From: CAVYUC01 sp963783085
GTDB taxonomy: Bacteria; Bacteroidota; Bacteroidia; Bacteroidales; Prolixibacteraceae
Reading direction: 5' to 3'
Assembly: GCA_963783085.1 (NCBI GenBank)
Contig: CAWAMJ010000004.1
Coordinates: 62,001-126,000 of the forward strand
DNA length: 64,000 bases
Shown one piece after another: positions 52,333-60,525 of this stretch (the stretch's first letter is position 1; every line of letters begins with the position of its first letter). The notes below the pieces were generated by a model. It was not told the origin of the DNA. It searched no databases and saw only the letters and a list, made by a program, of their open reading frames with translations. The translations under genes were made by a program, and so were the position numbers.

Positions 52333-53262
52333 TTAAACAAATAATGAAATACTATACACCAAATCTGTAACATTTAAATTACTTTGTTTTTTAACCTGTT
52401 GATTTTCAATAGTACTTTTTTGCTTCAATAATTCTCTAAACAAAAAATATCTTGCATACATAATTTCCAGTTGATAATTACAATCCTTTTCAATTGAATG
52501 AGTTAAATAATAATCGTGTGCAAGGAGTATGTATTTTTGTTTGTCATTACGAAGGTTGCTTTCTTTTCTGGCTGATTCATTGAAATTAATTTCTTTTTCA
52601 GCCTCATCAATGAATTGGTTTTGCTCTTTCAATTTATCTTCAATGGCTCTTTGGTTCCAACTACCTATGGTTTTTAAAAAGTTTATAATTTCCACTAAAA
52701 ACATTTTATAAGCATAGAAATTTTTGAACTGCTCAAATGCTTCAACAGGATTTTTAGACCAATCAGGCGTTATAGAAACAATATCTCCAATTTTAGGAGG
52801 ATTAACAGAGGTGTCTTCTATTTCCAGAAATTCTTTATCTACAATTTTTTTCTCTTTGTAAAGACTAAGTAGTTCTGACAGTTTTTTATTAAAATAATCC
52901 GACGATGACTGATTAAAGTCTATTTGGCTAACAAACTGTTTTGGCTGTTCTGTTGAAATTTTAGGAAAATATAATTCTATTCGCTTATTGAAACGTTCAT
53001 AAGTCATTTGAAAATAGGCAGTCGCAGAATCAACAATTCCAAAATGATTAGGATCGATTATTACTTTTCCCGGAAAAATTGTTTCCAATCCTTCTTTTGC
53101 TTTAAACAATTCAGAATAATAGTACTGAACTGATTTATAGCCATTTTCTTTTGATAACCCGAAATCTTGAAACTTTTTTTCCATGTATTCTTTTTGAATA
53201 TCCAAATCCGGGGGTAATTGACCCATTTCTACATTTAGTTTAAGGAATTGTTCTTTGGTCAT
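52333..53262 (-). CDS. Hypothetical 309-residue cargo protein
   Basis: This long intact frame (MTKEQFLKLNVEMGQLPPDL) encodes a mostly helical, charged cytoplasmic protein with a coiled-coil stretch about residues 205-245. I recognise no domain. It is divergent from the 53400 gene, with 137 bases between them. Length and intactness inside a decayed element suggest selected cargo. Confidence 0.78.
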   Translation of the reverse strand: MTKEQFLKLNVEMGQLPPDLDIQKEYMEKKFQDFGLSKENGYKSVQYYYSELFKAKEGLETIFPGKVIIDPNHFGIVDSATAYFQMTYERFNKRIELYFPKISTEQPKQFVSQIDFNQSSSDYFNKKLSELLSLYKEKKIVDKEFLEIEDTSVNPPKIGDIVSITPDWSKNPVEAFEQFKNFYAYKMFLVEIINFLKTIGSWNQRAIEDKLKEQNQFIDEAEKEINFNESARKESNLRNDKQKYILLAHDYYLTHSIEKDCNYQLEIMYARYFLFRELLKQKSTIENQQVKKQSNLNVTDLVYSISLFV

Positions 53263-53399
53263 AATCTTTTATGCTGATTTTGAATATAAAAGTAGAGAAT
53301 TTCTTTAGTATGAATGATCTAAAATATTGTCAATTAAAAATACAATACATAAATTTACTGTTTACTATCATTTATTAACTTCAAAAAAAACCAAACAAC

Positions 53400-54128
53400 A
53401 TGAAAATATTACAAACTCTCAAACGCTACGTACCAAAAGCAATATTCGTAATATATCTAAATTTAGTCTGGCTCACCGCACTTTCTAGCACCAATTTAAA
53501 TAAAGCCTCTACACAAGTTTTTGAAGGAAAAGGTCCCGATGTTCGTTTTTTTGAATTAAAGGAAGGTAAGGCAGATTTTAGTATTAGTGTAGAAAATAAC
53601 TTTTGGGATTCTACTGATATTTCAGGTTTAATATCAATACAGATATTAACTTACAGCAATATTCGATTGACAGACAACAATGGTTTATTAGTTGATGAAA
53701 ATAAATCATCTCTTTCAAAAGATTGTACAATAAAGATTAGTAATTCGGGAAAATATCGTTTAAATATTGGAGTTGAAAAAGATGCAAAATGGAGAATAAA
53801 TTTAACAAATAGACCTAAAAAAATTGATTCACAATGGTTAAAGTCAATAGGTGGTATCATTATAATATTTTTGGGTTTAGCCCTTTATTTCGTTCCAACA
53901 ATTATTGGGAAACGCAAAAAGCACCTATTGTCTATTCTTATTTTAAATCTTTTTTTAGGTTGGACTTTGATAGGTTGGATTGGAGCCTTAATTTGGGCAA
54001 TTAACTCACCGCAAAAGAAAAATATTTATAAATATACTTGCACTAATTGTGGTTTCGAAAAAGTGATGGAACAAAAAGTTAAGTTATTTGTATGTCCAAA
54101 TTGTAACACGGAGAATACAATTATGTAA
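53400..54128 (+). CDS. Membrane protein with superinfection-immunity-like domain and zinc ribbon
   Basis: The 242-residue protein has an N-terminal hydrophobic segment (about 12-30), an extracytoplasmic beta-type domain (about 40-145), then spans about 150-168 and 177-203 carrying ILNLFLGWTLIGWIGALIWA, the core of Imm_superinfect (T4 Imm-like) proteins, and a C-terminal zinc ribbon CTNCGFEK ... CPNCNTEN. T4 Imm blocks entry of DNA from related phages; many bacterial proteins with this core have other, unknown roles. Confidence 0.75.
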   Translation: MKILQTLKRYVPKAIFVIYLNLVWLTALSSTNLNKASTQVFEGKGPDVRFFELKEGKADFSISVENNFWDSTDISGLISIQILTYSNIRLTDNNGLLVDENKSSLSKDCTIKISNSGKYRLNIGVEKDAKWRINLTNRPKKIDSQWLKSIGGIIIIFLGLALYFVPTIIGKRKKHLLSILILNLFLGWTLIGWIGALIWAINSPQKKNIYKYTCTNCGFEKVMEQKVKLFVCPNCNTENTIM

Positions 54129-54184
54129 GCATTACATTTACAAAGATGACCAGTGAATTAAATTTAACTTTCGAGAGTGAATAT

Positions 54185-54204
54185 TGTGCAAATTTTGTGC
54201 AAAT
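54185..54204. repeat. Right internal GTGCAAAT direct repeats
   Basis: The block TGTGCAAATTTTGTGCAAAT is identical to 46513-46532 and lies 45 bases inside attR in the same orientation. It is a candidate arm-binding site for the recombinase. Confidence 0.65.
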
Positions 54205-54240
54205 AAAAAAGAGTTACAAACTTAACCTTTGCAACTCTTT
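54205..54240 (-). terminator. Element-encoded terminator for the restored tRNA-Val
   Basis: On the minus strand AAAGAGTT then CAAAG pairs with CTTTG and AACTCTTT with small bulges, then six Ts. It lies 10 bases after the tRNA 3' end, replacing the original terminator now 7.9 kb away. It may also end the 53400 gene on the plus strand. Confidence 0.65.
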
Positions 54241-54249
54241 AATTTTCAG

Positions 54250-54295
54250 GTGGGAACTACTGGATTCGAACCAGTGACCCCCTGCTTGTAAGGCA
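54250..54295. repeat. Right attachment repeat (attR): tRNA-Val 3' half
   Basis: Identical to 46347-46392. It supplies the 3' half of the intact tRNA-Val, from the anticodon loop to one base beyond the discriminator. Confidence 0.9.
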
Positions 54296-54325
54296 GGTGC
54301 TCTGAACCAGCTGAGCTAAGCTCCC
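54251..54325 (-). tRNA. tRNA-Val (anticodon TAC)
   Basis: The cloverleaf is complete on the minus strand: acceptor GGGAGCT/AGTTCCC with one G-U, D-arm GCTC/GAGC, anticodon stem CCTGC/GCAGG with loop CTTACAA, and T-arm CTGG TTCGAAT CCAG. Discriminator is A. The gene is intact because the integrated element restores its 3' half. Confidence 0.96.
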
Positions 54326-54482
54326 TTTTTTGTTTTTTGCTCTTTTTGTTCGTGACCCTCCCGATAGTAATCGGGATGCTCTGAACCAGCTGAGCTAAGC
54401 TCCCTTTTTATTTTTTGCTCTTTTTGTTCGTGACCCTCCCGATAGTAATCGGGATGCTCTGAACCAGCTGAGCTAAGCTCCC
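54326..54482 (-). repeat. Two tandem tRNA-Val 5'-half repeats in the tRNA leader
   Basis: Units of 79 and 78 bases (54326-54404 and 54405-54482) each begin, on the minus strand, with 28 bases identical to the tRNA-Val 5' end including the D-arm. The anticodon arm is replaced by the hairpin TCCCGAT-TACT-ATCGGGA, then GGGTCAC from the tRNA and an A-rich spacer. The T-arm and 3' acceptor are missing, so these are not functional tRNAs. They lie on the tRNA strand just upstream, so they may be in its precursor. Confidence 0.85.
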
Positions 54483-54577
54483 TTTTTTGTTTTTTTGAAC
54501 GTCTCCTTTTTTTCGTAAGGCGCTGCAAATATAAAAGGTATTTTCAGTTCTGCAAAAAGAATGTGAAAAATTATTTC

Positions 54578-55873
54578 CTATAAAATTTCAGCTACTATAA
54601 ACGTACTTCCTCCAATAAAAATTAAATCATTTTTTCCGGCTTTCACCTTTGCCGCGTTCAATGCCTCTGTAACAACTGGAAAGCTATTTCCCTTTAATCC
54701 AAGTTGTTGAGCCTGGCTTTTGAGTGCCTTTTCATCGAGGGCCCGCGGAATATCAGCTTTTGTAAAATAGTACTGCGCATCTTTTGGCAGCAATTTCAAA
54801 ACGCTGCCGGCATCTTTATCATTTACCATTCCGAAAACAACGTGAAGATTGTTGTGCGGGGTTTGCTCAATTTGTTTCACCACCTCTTTTATTCCATCCG
54901 GGTTATGTCCGGTGTCGCAAACCACCAGGGGATTGTTCCCGATTATCTGCCAGCGACCTTGCAAGCCGGTCAGGCTAATAGTTTCGGATAAGCCGTTGTA
55001 AATGCTTTTATCGCTGATGTTCCATCCGCTGTTTTGTAAAAGTTCAATGCACTTTAAAACCGGCGGAAGATTTTTTAACTGGTAAATTCCCGTCAAATCC
55101 AAAATCAATCCGGGTAAATATTTTTTACCTTTCTTTTCAACGGAAACAACCTGTTTCCTTTCCAGGTTTTGCAATGAATAACTGATTTTGTATTCCTGGT
55201 CGGCAAAATATAAAGGAGCTTTTTGCGCTGTCGCTTTTTCTTTGAAAACAGGTTCCGTTTCCGGTTGCGTGGCGCCAATAACTGCAGGAATTCCGGATTT
55301 AATTATGCCCGCTTTTTCCGCCGCAATTTTTTCGAGGCTGTCACCCAAAAGCGCAGTATGATCCAATCCGATATTTGTAATAATGCTCACTTCCGGAGAA
55401 ATGATGTTTGTGGAATCGAGCCGTCCGCCCAATCCAACTTCCACCACTGCAATATCAATTTTATACTTCGAGAATAAGTCGAATGCCATGGCTACTGTGA
55501 GTTCAAAAAACGACGGATCAATTTTCCATGTTTCGTTTTGGAGGAGGTAATTTTCAATCCATTCAACCACATCATTTTCAGAAATCATTTTTCCGTTGAT
55601 GCGGATTCGTTCTCTGAAATCTTTTAAATGCGGTGAGGTATATAATCCGGTTTTGTATCCTGCCGACTGCAAAACAGCCGCCATCATGTGCGAAACAGAA
55701 CCTTTTCCATTGGTGCCGGCAATGTGGATTGAGCGAAAATTTCGGTGTGGATTTCCATAAAAATCATCGAGTTTCCGCGTATTTTCCAGGGTATTTTTGT
55801 AAGCCGCCGGTCCAATTCGCTGAAACATGGGCAGCCGATTAAACAGGTAATCGAGAGTTTCAGTATAATTCAA
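54578..55873 (-). CDS. folC: Bifunctional folylpolyglutamate synthase/dihydrofolate synthase
   Basis: The 431-residue enzyme adds glutamate to folates. A TTG at 55873 (reading as NYTETLDYLFNRLPMFQRIG after the start) is chosen because relatives begin there; the first ATG would remove 15 residues of the first helix. Motifs: AGTNGKGSVSHMMAAVL P-loop (near 53-69), VEVGLGGRLDSTNII and NIGLDHTALLGDS. Length fits. Confidence 0.93.
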   Translation of the reverse strand: MNYTETLDYLFNRLPMFQRIGPAAYKNTLENTRKLDDFYGNPHRNFRSIHIAGTNGKGSVSHMMAAVLQSAGYKTGLYTSPHLKDFRERIRINGKMISENDVVEWIENYLLQNETWKIDPSFFELTVAMAFDLFSKYKIDIAVVEVGLGGRLDSTNIISPEVSIITNIGLDHTALLGDSLEKIAAEKAGIIKSGIPAVIGATQPETEPVFKEKATAQKAPLYFADQEYKISYSLQNLERKQVVSVEKKGKKYLPGLILDLTGIYQLKNLPPVLKCIELLQNSGWNISDKSIYNGLSETISLTGLQGRWQIIGNNPLVVCDTGHNPDGIKEVVKQIEQTPHNNLHVVFGMVNDKDAGSVLKLLPKDAQYYFTKADIPRALDEKALKSQAQQLGLKGNSFPVVTEALNAAKVKAGKNDLIFIGGSTFIVAEIL

Positions 55874-55976
55874 TGCCAAAAAATTTATTAACCGGCACAA
55901 GTTTATTAAAAATTAATTCTACTTGAATGAAATCTCCCAATTTTATCTACATTTAGCAAAACCCAATTAAACGAAT

Positions 55977-57311
55977 ATGTTGAGTAAATCCAGCAAAAGC
56001 AAAATCTTCGTCCTCGATACCAACGTTATTTTACACGATCATACCTGCATTTACCAGTTTCAGGACAACGATATCATCCTGCCGATAACTGTTCTCGAGG
56101 AACTCGATAAATTTAAACGTGGAAATGATCTAATTAATTACCAGGCGAGGGAGTTTGTCAGGTTGCTCGATGAAATCATTGGCGACGAATTGTTTAACGG
56201 CGGCAAATCGCTTGGAAAAAACAAAGGGAAATTACGAATTGAAGCCGGCAAACCATTTTCCGAAGCCTTAAAAACTTCCTTTCGCGAAGATATTCCGGAT
56301 CATCGTATTCTTGCCATCGCGGAGTATGCGATGAAAACTTATCAGAGGCGTAAAATAGTGCTTGTGAGCAAGGACATTAATCTTCGGATGAAGGCGAAAT
56401 CATTGGGTATTCAGGCCGAAGATTACAAATCGGACAAAGTCACCGACATTAATGTGCTGGAAAAAACCATTACCACGTTCGAGAATTTCAGCGATTCGTT
56501 AATTGAAATTTTATACGATCAGGGATGGTTCCAATTTGAAGAACTGAAGCTGGAAAAAAGACCGGAGGCAAATGAATGTTTTATTTTGAGAGGGAACAAT
56601 TCCAGTGTCCTTGCTCGGTTCGATTCTAAAAACAACCGGGTTGTCCGGGTGGAGAAAAAAGCGGCATACGGAATAAAACCGCGCAATGCAGAACAAACGT
56701 TTAGTTTGAACATGCTGGCGAATCCCGAAATCGAGCTGGTTGCGCTCACCGGGAAAGCCGGTACCGGAAAAACTTTGCTGGCGTTGGCTGCGGCGATCGA
56801 ACAACATAAAATGTTTGACCAGATTTTACTGGCCCGCCCGATTGTGGCGCTGAGCAACCGTGATTTGGGTTACCTCCCCGGCGACGCGTCCGAAAAAATC
56901 AACCCTTACATGCAGCCACTTTTCGACAATCTGGCTGTGATAAAACATGTTTTTAACCCACGCAGTCAGGAATATCAGAAAATTGAAGAGATGCTGAAAG
57001 AGGAAAAACTCGCCATTTCACCGCTGGCCTTTATCCGCGGGCGGAGTGTTTCAAATTCATTTTTTATTATTGATGAGGCCCAAAATCTTACGCCGCATGA
57101 AATTAAGACCATCATCACGCGCGCGGGCGAAGGCACAAAAATGGTTTTTACCGGCGACCTTCAGCAAATCGACTCACCCTACCTCGATATGAAATCAAAC
57201 GGCCTCGCTTTTATGACCGACCGAATGCGAAGTCAGGATTTATTTGCCCACATTAACCTGGTGAAAGGCGAACGCAGTTATTTGGCCGAACTGGCCAGTA
57301 ATCTGCTTTAA
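55977..57311 (+). CDS. PIN domain-PhoH family ATPase
   Basis: The 444-residue protein joins an N-terminal PIN nuclease-like domain (VLDTNVILHD at 12-21, acidic residues near 80-120) to a PhoH ATPase domain with Walker A TGKAGTGKTLLALA (near 262-275) and Walker B FFIIDEAQNLTPHE. PIN-PhoH fusions act as RNA helicase/RNases, known for mycobacterial PhoH2. A TACATTTA box at 55948-55955 may be the -7 element. Confidence 0.92.
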   Translation: MLSKSSKSKIFVLDTNVILHDHTCIYQFQDNDIILPITVLEELDKFKRGNDLINYQAREFVRLLDEIIGDELFNGGKSLGKNKGKLRIEAGKPFSEALKTSFREDIPDHRILAIAEYAMKTYQRRKIVLVSKDINLRMKAKSLGIQAEDYKSDKVTDINVLEKTITTFENFSDSLIEILYDQGWFQFEELKLEKRPEANECFILRGNNSSVLARFDSKNNRVVRVEKKAAYGIKPRNAEQTFSLNMLANPEIELVALTGKAGTGKTLLALAAAIEQHKMFDQILLARPIVALSNRDLGYLPGDASEKINPYMQPLFDNLAVIKHVFNPRSQEYQKIEEMLKEEKLAISPLAFIRGRSVSNSFFIIDEAQNLTPHEIKTIITRAGEGTKMVFTGDLQQIDSPYLDMKSNGLAFMTDRMRSQDLFAHINLVKGERSYLAELASNLL

Positions 57312-57450
57312 CAGCTTTTCATTCAGCAGCTTTTTTCTATTTTTGCATTTTATTTCATCGAACAGGATAATTTTGTCTTTTTTTTGATGAAATATCCGGA
57401 TGATTTTCGGAGTTAGTTAAATTGAGAACGCACAGGTAAATCGAAAAAGA

Positions 57451-58749
57451 ATGGAATATGTAGGGAAGAAAGCGGCATTTTATACCCTGGGTTGTAAACT
57501 GAATTTCTCAGAAACTTCAACCATTGCCGGCTCTTTTAAAGAAGTTGGATTTGATCGCGTGGATTTTGGCGAAAAAGCCGATGTATATGTAATTAATACC
57601 TGCTCGGTTACCAATCAGGGAGATAAAGCAAGCCGAAACATTATCCGGCAGGCAGTTCGCAAAAATCCGGAGGCGATGGTTATTGTGGTTGGCTGTTATT
57701 CACAACTGAAACCGGACGAGGTAGGGCATATCGAAGGTGTTGATCTGGTACTCGGCACGCAGGAAAAGTTCCACATCCCGGCCTATTTAAACGGGCTGAA
57801 AAAACGGGAAAAAACGGAAATAAAAACTACGCGGCTGGTCAACATCAAAAATTATCACCGGGCTTTTTCCTGGGGCGACCGAACACGCAGTTTTCTGAAA
57901 ATCCAGGACGGATGCGACTACTACTGTTCATTTTGCACGATTCCGTTTGCCCGCGGCCGCAGCCGGAACGACAACATTGAAAATACGGTTGACGAAGCAA
58001 AAAAAGCGGTTGATAAAGGATTTAAGGAAATCGTTTTAACCGGTGTAAACATCGGCGATTTCGGTAAATCGACGGGCGAGAATTTCCTCGATTTCCTGAA
58101 AGCAATGGAAAAAGTGGAAGGCTTGCACCGATTGAGATTGGGTTCCATTGAGCCAAATCTCCTGAAAGATGAAATCATTGAACTGGTTGCCGGTTCCGAC
58201 GTAATTATGCCGCATTTTCACGTTCCCCTGCAATCAGGGTCCGATGAAATTCTGTCGCTCATGAAGCGGAAATACTCCACCGGGTTGTTCGCTCATCGCG
58301 TTGAAAAAATCCGCGAACTGGTGCCGCACGCTTTTATCGGAGTGGATGTAATTGCCGGAACCAACGGCGAAACAGAAGATTTATTCCAGGAATCGTACGA
58401 TTTTCTGAACAGCCTCGAAATATCGCAGTTGCACGCTTTTACTTATTCGGAAAGAAGTGGAACACAGGCGCTGAAAATTCCCTGGAAGGTAGATGTGGAG
58501 GACCGGAAACGGCGCACCCAGATGTACATTAACCTTTCAGAAAAAAAATTGCGCGCGTTCTACGAAAAACATCTGGGGTCGGAACAAAATGTTCTTTTTG
58601 AAGGACAGAAAAAAGGAGATTCAATGGCGGGATTCACCGAAAATTATATTAAAGTGGAAACGGCATTCGACGAAAGTCTGGAAAACCAGTTGAGAATGGT
58701 GAAATTAAAATCAATTCTGCCAAACGGGCACGTGGAAGTGCTGATGTAA
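57451..58749 (+). CDS. mtaB: tRNA t6A37 methylthiotransferase
   Basis: The 432-residue radical-SAM enzyme converts t6A37 to ms2t6A37. Domains: N-terminal MTTase cluster (Cys in YTLGCKLNFSET, NTCSVTNQGD, VVGCYSQ), radical-SAM motif CDYYCSFC (near 155-162), and a C-terminal TRAM-like segment. NTCSVTNQGDKASRN and length mark the MtaB group rather than MiaB. Confidence 0.92.
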   Translation: MEYVGKKAAFYTLGCKLNFSETSTIAGSFKEVGFDRVDFGEKADVYVINTCSVTNQGDKASRNIIRQAVRKNPEAMVIVVGCYSQLKPDEVGHIEGVDLVLGTQEKFHIPAYLNGLKKREKTEIKTTRLVNIKNYHRAFSWGDRTRSFLKIQDGCDYYCSFCTIPFARGRSRNDNIENTVDEAKKAVDKGFKEIVLTGVNIGDFGKSTGENFLDFLKAMEKVEGLHRLRLGSIEPNLLKDEIIELVAGSDVIMPHFHVPLQSGSDEILSLMKRKYSTGLFAHRVEKIRELVPHAFIGVDVIAGTNGETEDLFQESYDFLNSLEISQLHAFTYSERSGTQALKIPWKVDVEDRKRRTQMYINLSEKKLRAFYEKHLGSEQNVLFEGQKKGDSMAGFTENYIKVETAFDESLENQLRMVKLKSILPNGHVEVLM

Positions 58750-58796
58750 CACTGAAATCCCTGATTTCGTTCAGAACAAATTCAACATACATTAAA

Positions 58797-59594
58797 ATGG
58801 ATTACAAAGAGCTTTGTTTTCAGGTTCAGGATATTGCACGCGAAACCGGTAGCTTTATCCGTGAAGAACGGGAAAAGGTTTCAGGTGAAGATGTGAAATT
58901 GAAAAGCGAATCGAGCCTCGTGACATACGTCGATAAAACCGCGGAAAAGAATATTGTTTCAGCTTTGGAGAATCTCATTCCTGAATGTGGCTTTATTACA
59001 GAAGAAGGCACGGCATCACACCAAAACGAAAAATATAAATGGATTATTGATCCGCTCGACGGCACAACCAATTATATTCACGGAATCACACCTTTTTCGG
59101 TTAGTATTGCTTTGATGGAAGAAAGCGAGTTGGTTGCGGGCGTTGTTTTTGATGTGATGCTCAACGAAATGTTTTATGCCTGGAAAGGGAGCCCCGCGTA
59201 TTTAAACGGAAAAGAAATAAGCGTTGCCAAAGCAGCAAATTCAAAAGATACACTAATCGCCACCGGTTTTCCGTATTACGATTTCGACCGGGTGGACGAT
59301 TATATCGGTGCAATGAAAAAACTGATGAAGGAAACGCGCGGGATCCGCCGGTTAGGTTCGGCTGCAATTGACTTGTCGTACGTTGCCTGCGGCCGGTTCG
59401 ACGCATTTTTCGAACACGCGCTTCATGCCTGGGATGTGGCTGCCGGAGTTTTTATCCTACAGCAGGCCGGCGGAAAAGTTACCGATTTCAACGGGGGCGA
59501 CAATTGGCTTTTCGGCGGCGAAATGATTGCGGCAAGTAGCAGTTATTTTCCCGAATTTTACAAAATTATTAACGGCTTTTTGGGCGAGAAATAA
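58797..59594 (+). CDS. Inositol monophosphatase family protein
   Basis: The 265-residue Mg-dependent phosphatase carries the metal-binding motif DPLDGTTNYIHG (84-95) and the C-terminal AWDVAAGVFILQQAGG. Substrates in the family include inositol-1-phosphate and 3'-phosphoadenylates. It begins 47 bases after mtaB and may be co-transcribed. Confidence 0.92.
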   Translation: MDYKELCFQVQDIARETGSFIREEREKVSGEDVKLKSESSLVTYVDKTAEKNIVSALENLIPECGFITEEGTASHQNEKYKWIIDPLDGTTNYIHGITPFSVSIALMEESELVAGVVFDVMLNEMFYAWKGSPAYLNGKEISVAKAANSKDTLIATGFPYYDFDRVDDYIGAMKKLMKETRGIRRLGSAAIDLSYVACGRFDAFFEHALHAWDVAAGVFILQQAGGKVTDFNGGDNWLFGGEMIAASSSYFPEFYKIINGFLGEK

Positions 59595-59628
59595 ATTGAT
59601 TATTATTAATCACTGATGTCCGGTTAAA

Positions 59629-59735
59629 TAATATATTAATGGCTAAAGCCCTCCCGTACAATGGTTTTATTGCCCCCGGCTTAAGCCGGGGGTTAATTTT
59701 GGAGCACGAAAAACAGGCTTTAGCCATTAATATTA
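59629..59735. repeat. REP-like palindromic element, second copy
   Basis: AATATATTAATGGCTAAAGCC (written here in part; 59629-59649) is inverted against GGCTTTAGCCATTAATATT (59716-59734), enclosing the perfect 20-base palindrome CCCCCGGCTTAAGCCGGGGG (59673-59692). It shares a 17-mer with the element at 27567. The remainder of 59595-60039 shows no gene. Confidence 0.7.
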
Positions 59736-60039
59736 AAATATTCATTATCAGTAAGAAGAATAACTGTGTTCCAACTTATTTTATTGATTGAAATATTTCG
59801 CTGACACCAGTGATTTTTAATCAAATAAAACGTTGTTTTTTAATGGGACTTTGATTTTCCTAAATAGAAGACAACAAATCGTACATGGGGAAAAACCGGC
59901 TCCCGATTTTGTCACCACCTCTTTATATCCAAAAATTTTGGGTAGATGCTCGAAATCATACCTAAAAATTGACATAACAATACATGGCCTTCTTTTAGAA
60001 CAGATTTTGTAAATTGCACCACATTTAAAAAATCATCCG

Positions 60040-60516
60040 ATGGCCGAAAAGGAAATCGCCCTTTTAAAAGAACAAATCAACAGGCTCAGTGAAAAAAATT
60101 TCGATTTGGAAGCCTGGAAAAACCACACCATTATTTTTCTTGAACGGATTTTCGGGAAAGACAATTCGAAAATAAAAATGTTGAAGGAGCTGCGTTACGA
60201 CTATTCGAGCTGGAGTTTGCGCGATACTGCCGCAGCAGGGAAATCGAAAGATAAAGACCCGGTTCGTGTCCAGGCACAGGAACTTCTGGAAGCTACAATC
60301 ACAGAATTGGAAAAACTTGGTGTGCCAAAGGACAAACCGGGAAACGACAGGATGTGGGAACTTCTGCAGGATGAACTGACCGGCAGGCAGGTAAAAGAAA
60401 TTCAAACAATAATTAAATCGGAAGACCCGGACAAAACCGTTAAAATTGCCGACATTCTGGGAAAAATGGAGAAAGACGATTTGGCACTTACCATCGCAAA
60501 ACTTCTCATTTCGTAA
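60040..60516 (+). CDS. Hypothetical coiled-coil protein
   Basis: The 158-residue protein begins MAEKEIALLKEQINRLSEKN, a coiled-coil of about 25 residues, followed by helical parts and a C-terminal LGKMEKDDLALTIAKLLIS. No signal, span or known domain. It is 9 bases before the glycosyltransferase gene, so probably an operon member. Confidence 0.8.
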   Translation: MAEKEIALLKEQINRLSEKNFDLEAWKNHTIIFLERIFGKDNSKIKMLKELRYDYSSWSLRDTAAAGKSKDKDPVRVQAQELLEATITELEKLGVPKDKPGNDRMWELLQDELTGRQVKEIQTIIKSEDPDKTVKIADILGKMEKDDLALTIAKLLIS

Positions 60517-60525
60517 CCGCACAAA

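Larger units (their letters stand above)
46347..54295. mobile_element. Integrative element inserted in tRNA-Val
   Basis: The element spans about 7.9 kb between perfect 46-bp direct repeats in a tRNA gene, with a tyrosine recombinase next to the left repeat, internal repeat motifs at both ends and clearly more AT-rich, hypothetical-rich content than its surroundings. No conjugation, relaxase or phage structural genes are recognised. Several of its minus-strand genes are frameshifted, so it may be a decaying or satellite-like element. Confidence 0.9.

Noticed and set aside
54351..54482. CRISPR-like spaced repeats
   Set aside because: Only two units, almost no spacer variation, and the unit is tRNA-derived; no cas genes in the window.
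54316..54528. Open minus-strand frame of 70 codons with repeated SSAGSEHPDYYREG-type units
   Set aside because: It is a translation of the tandem tRNA-Val 5'-half repeats and their spacers; no independent coding signal.
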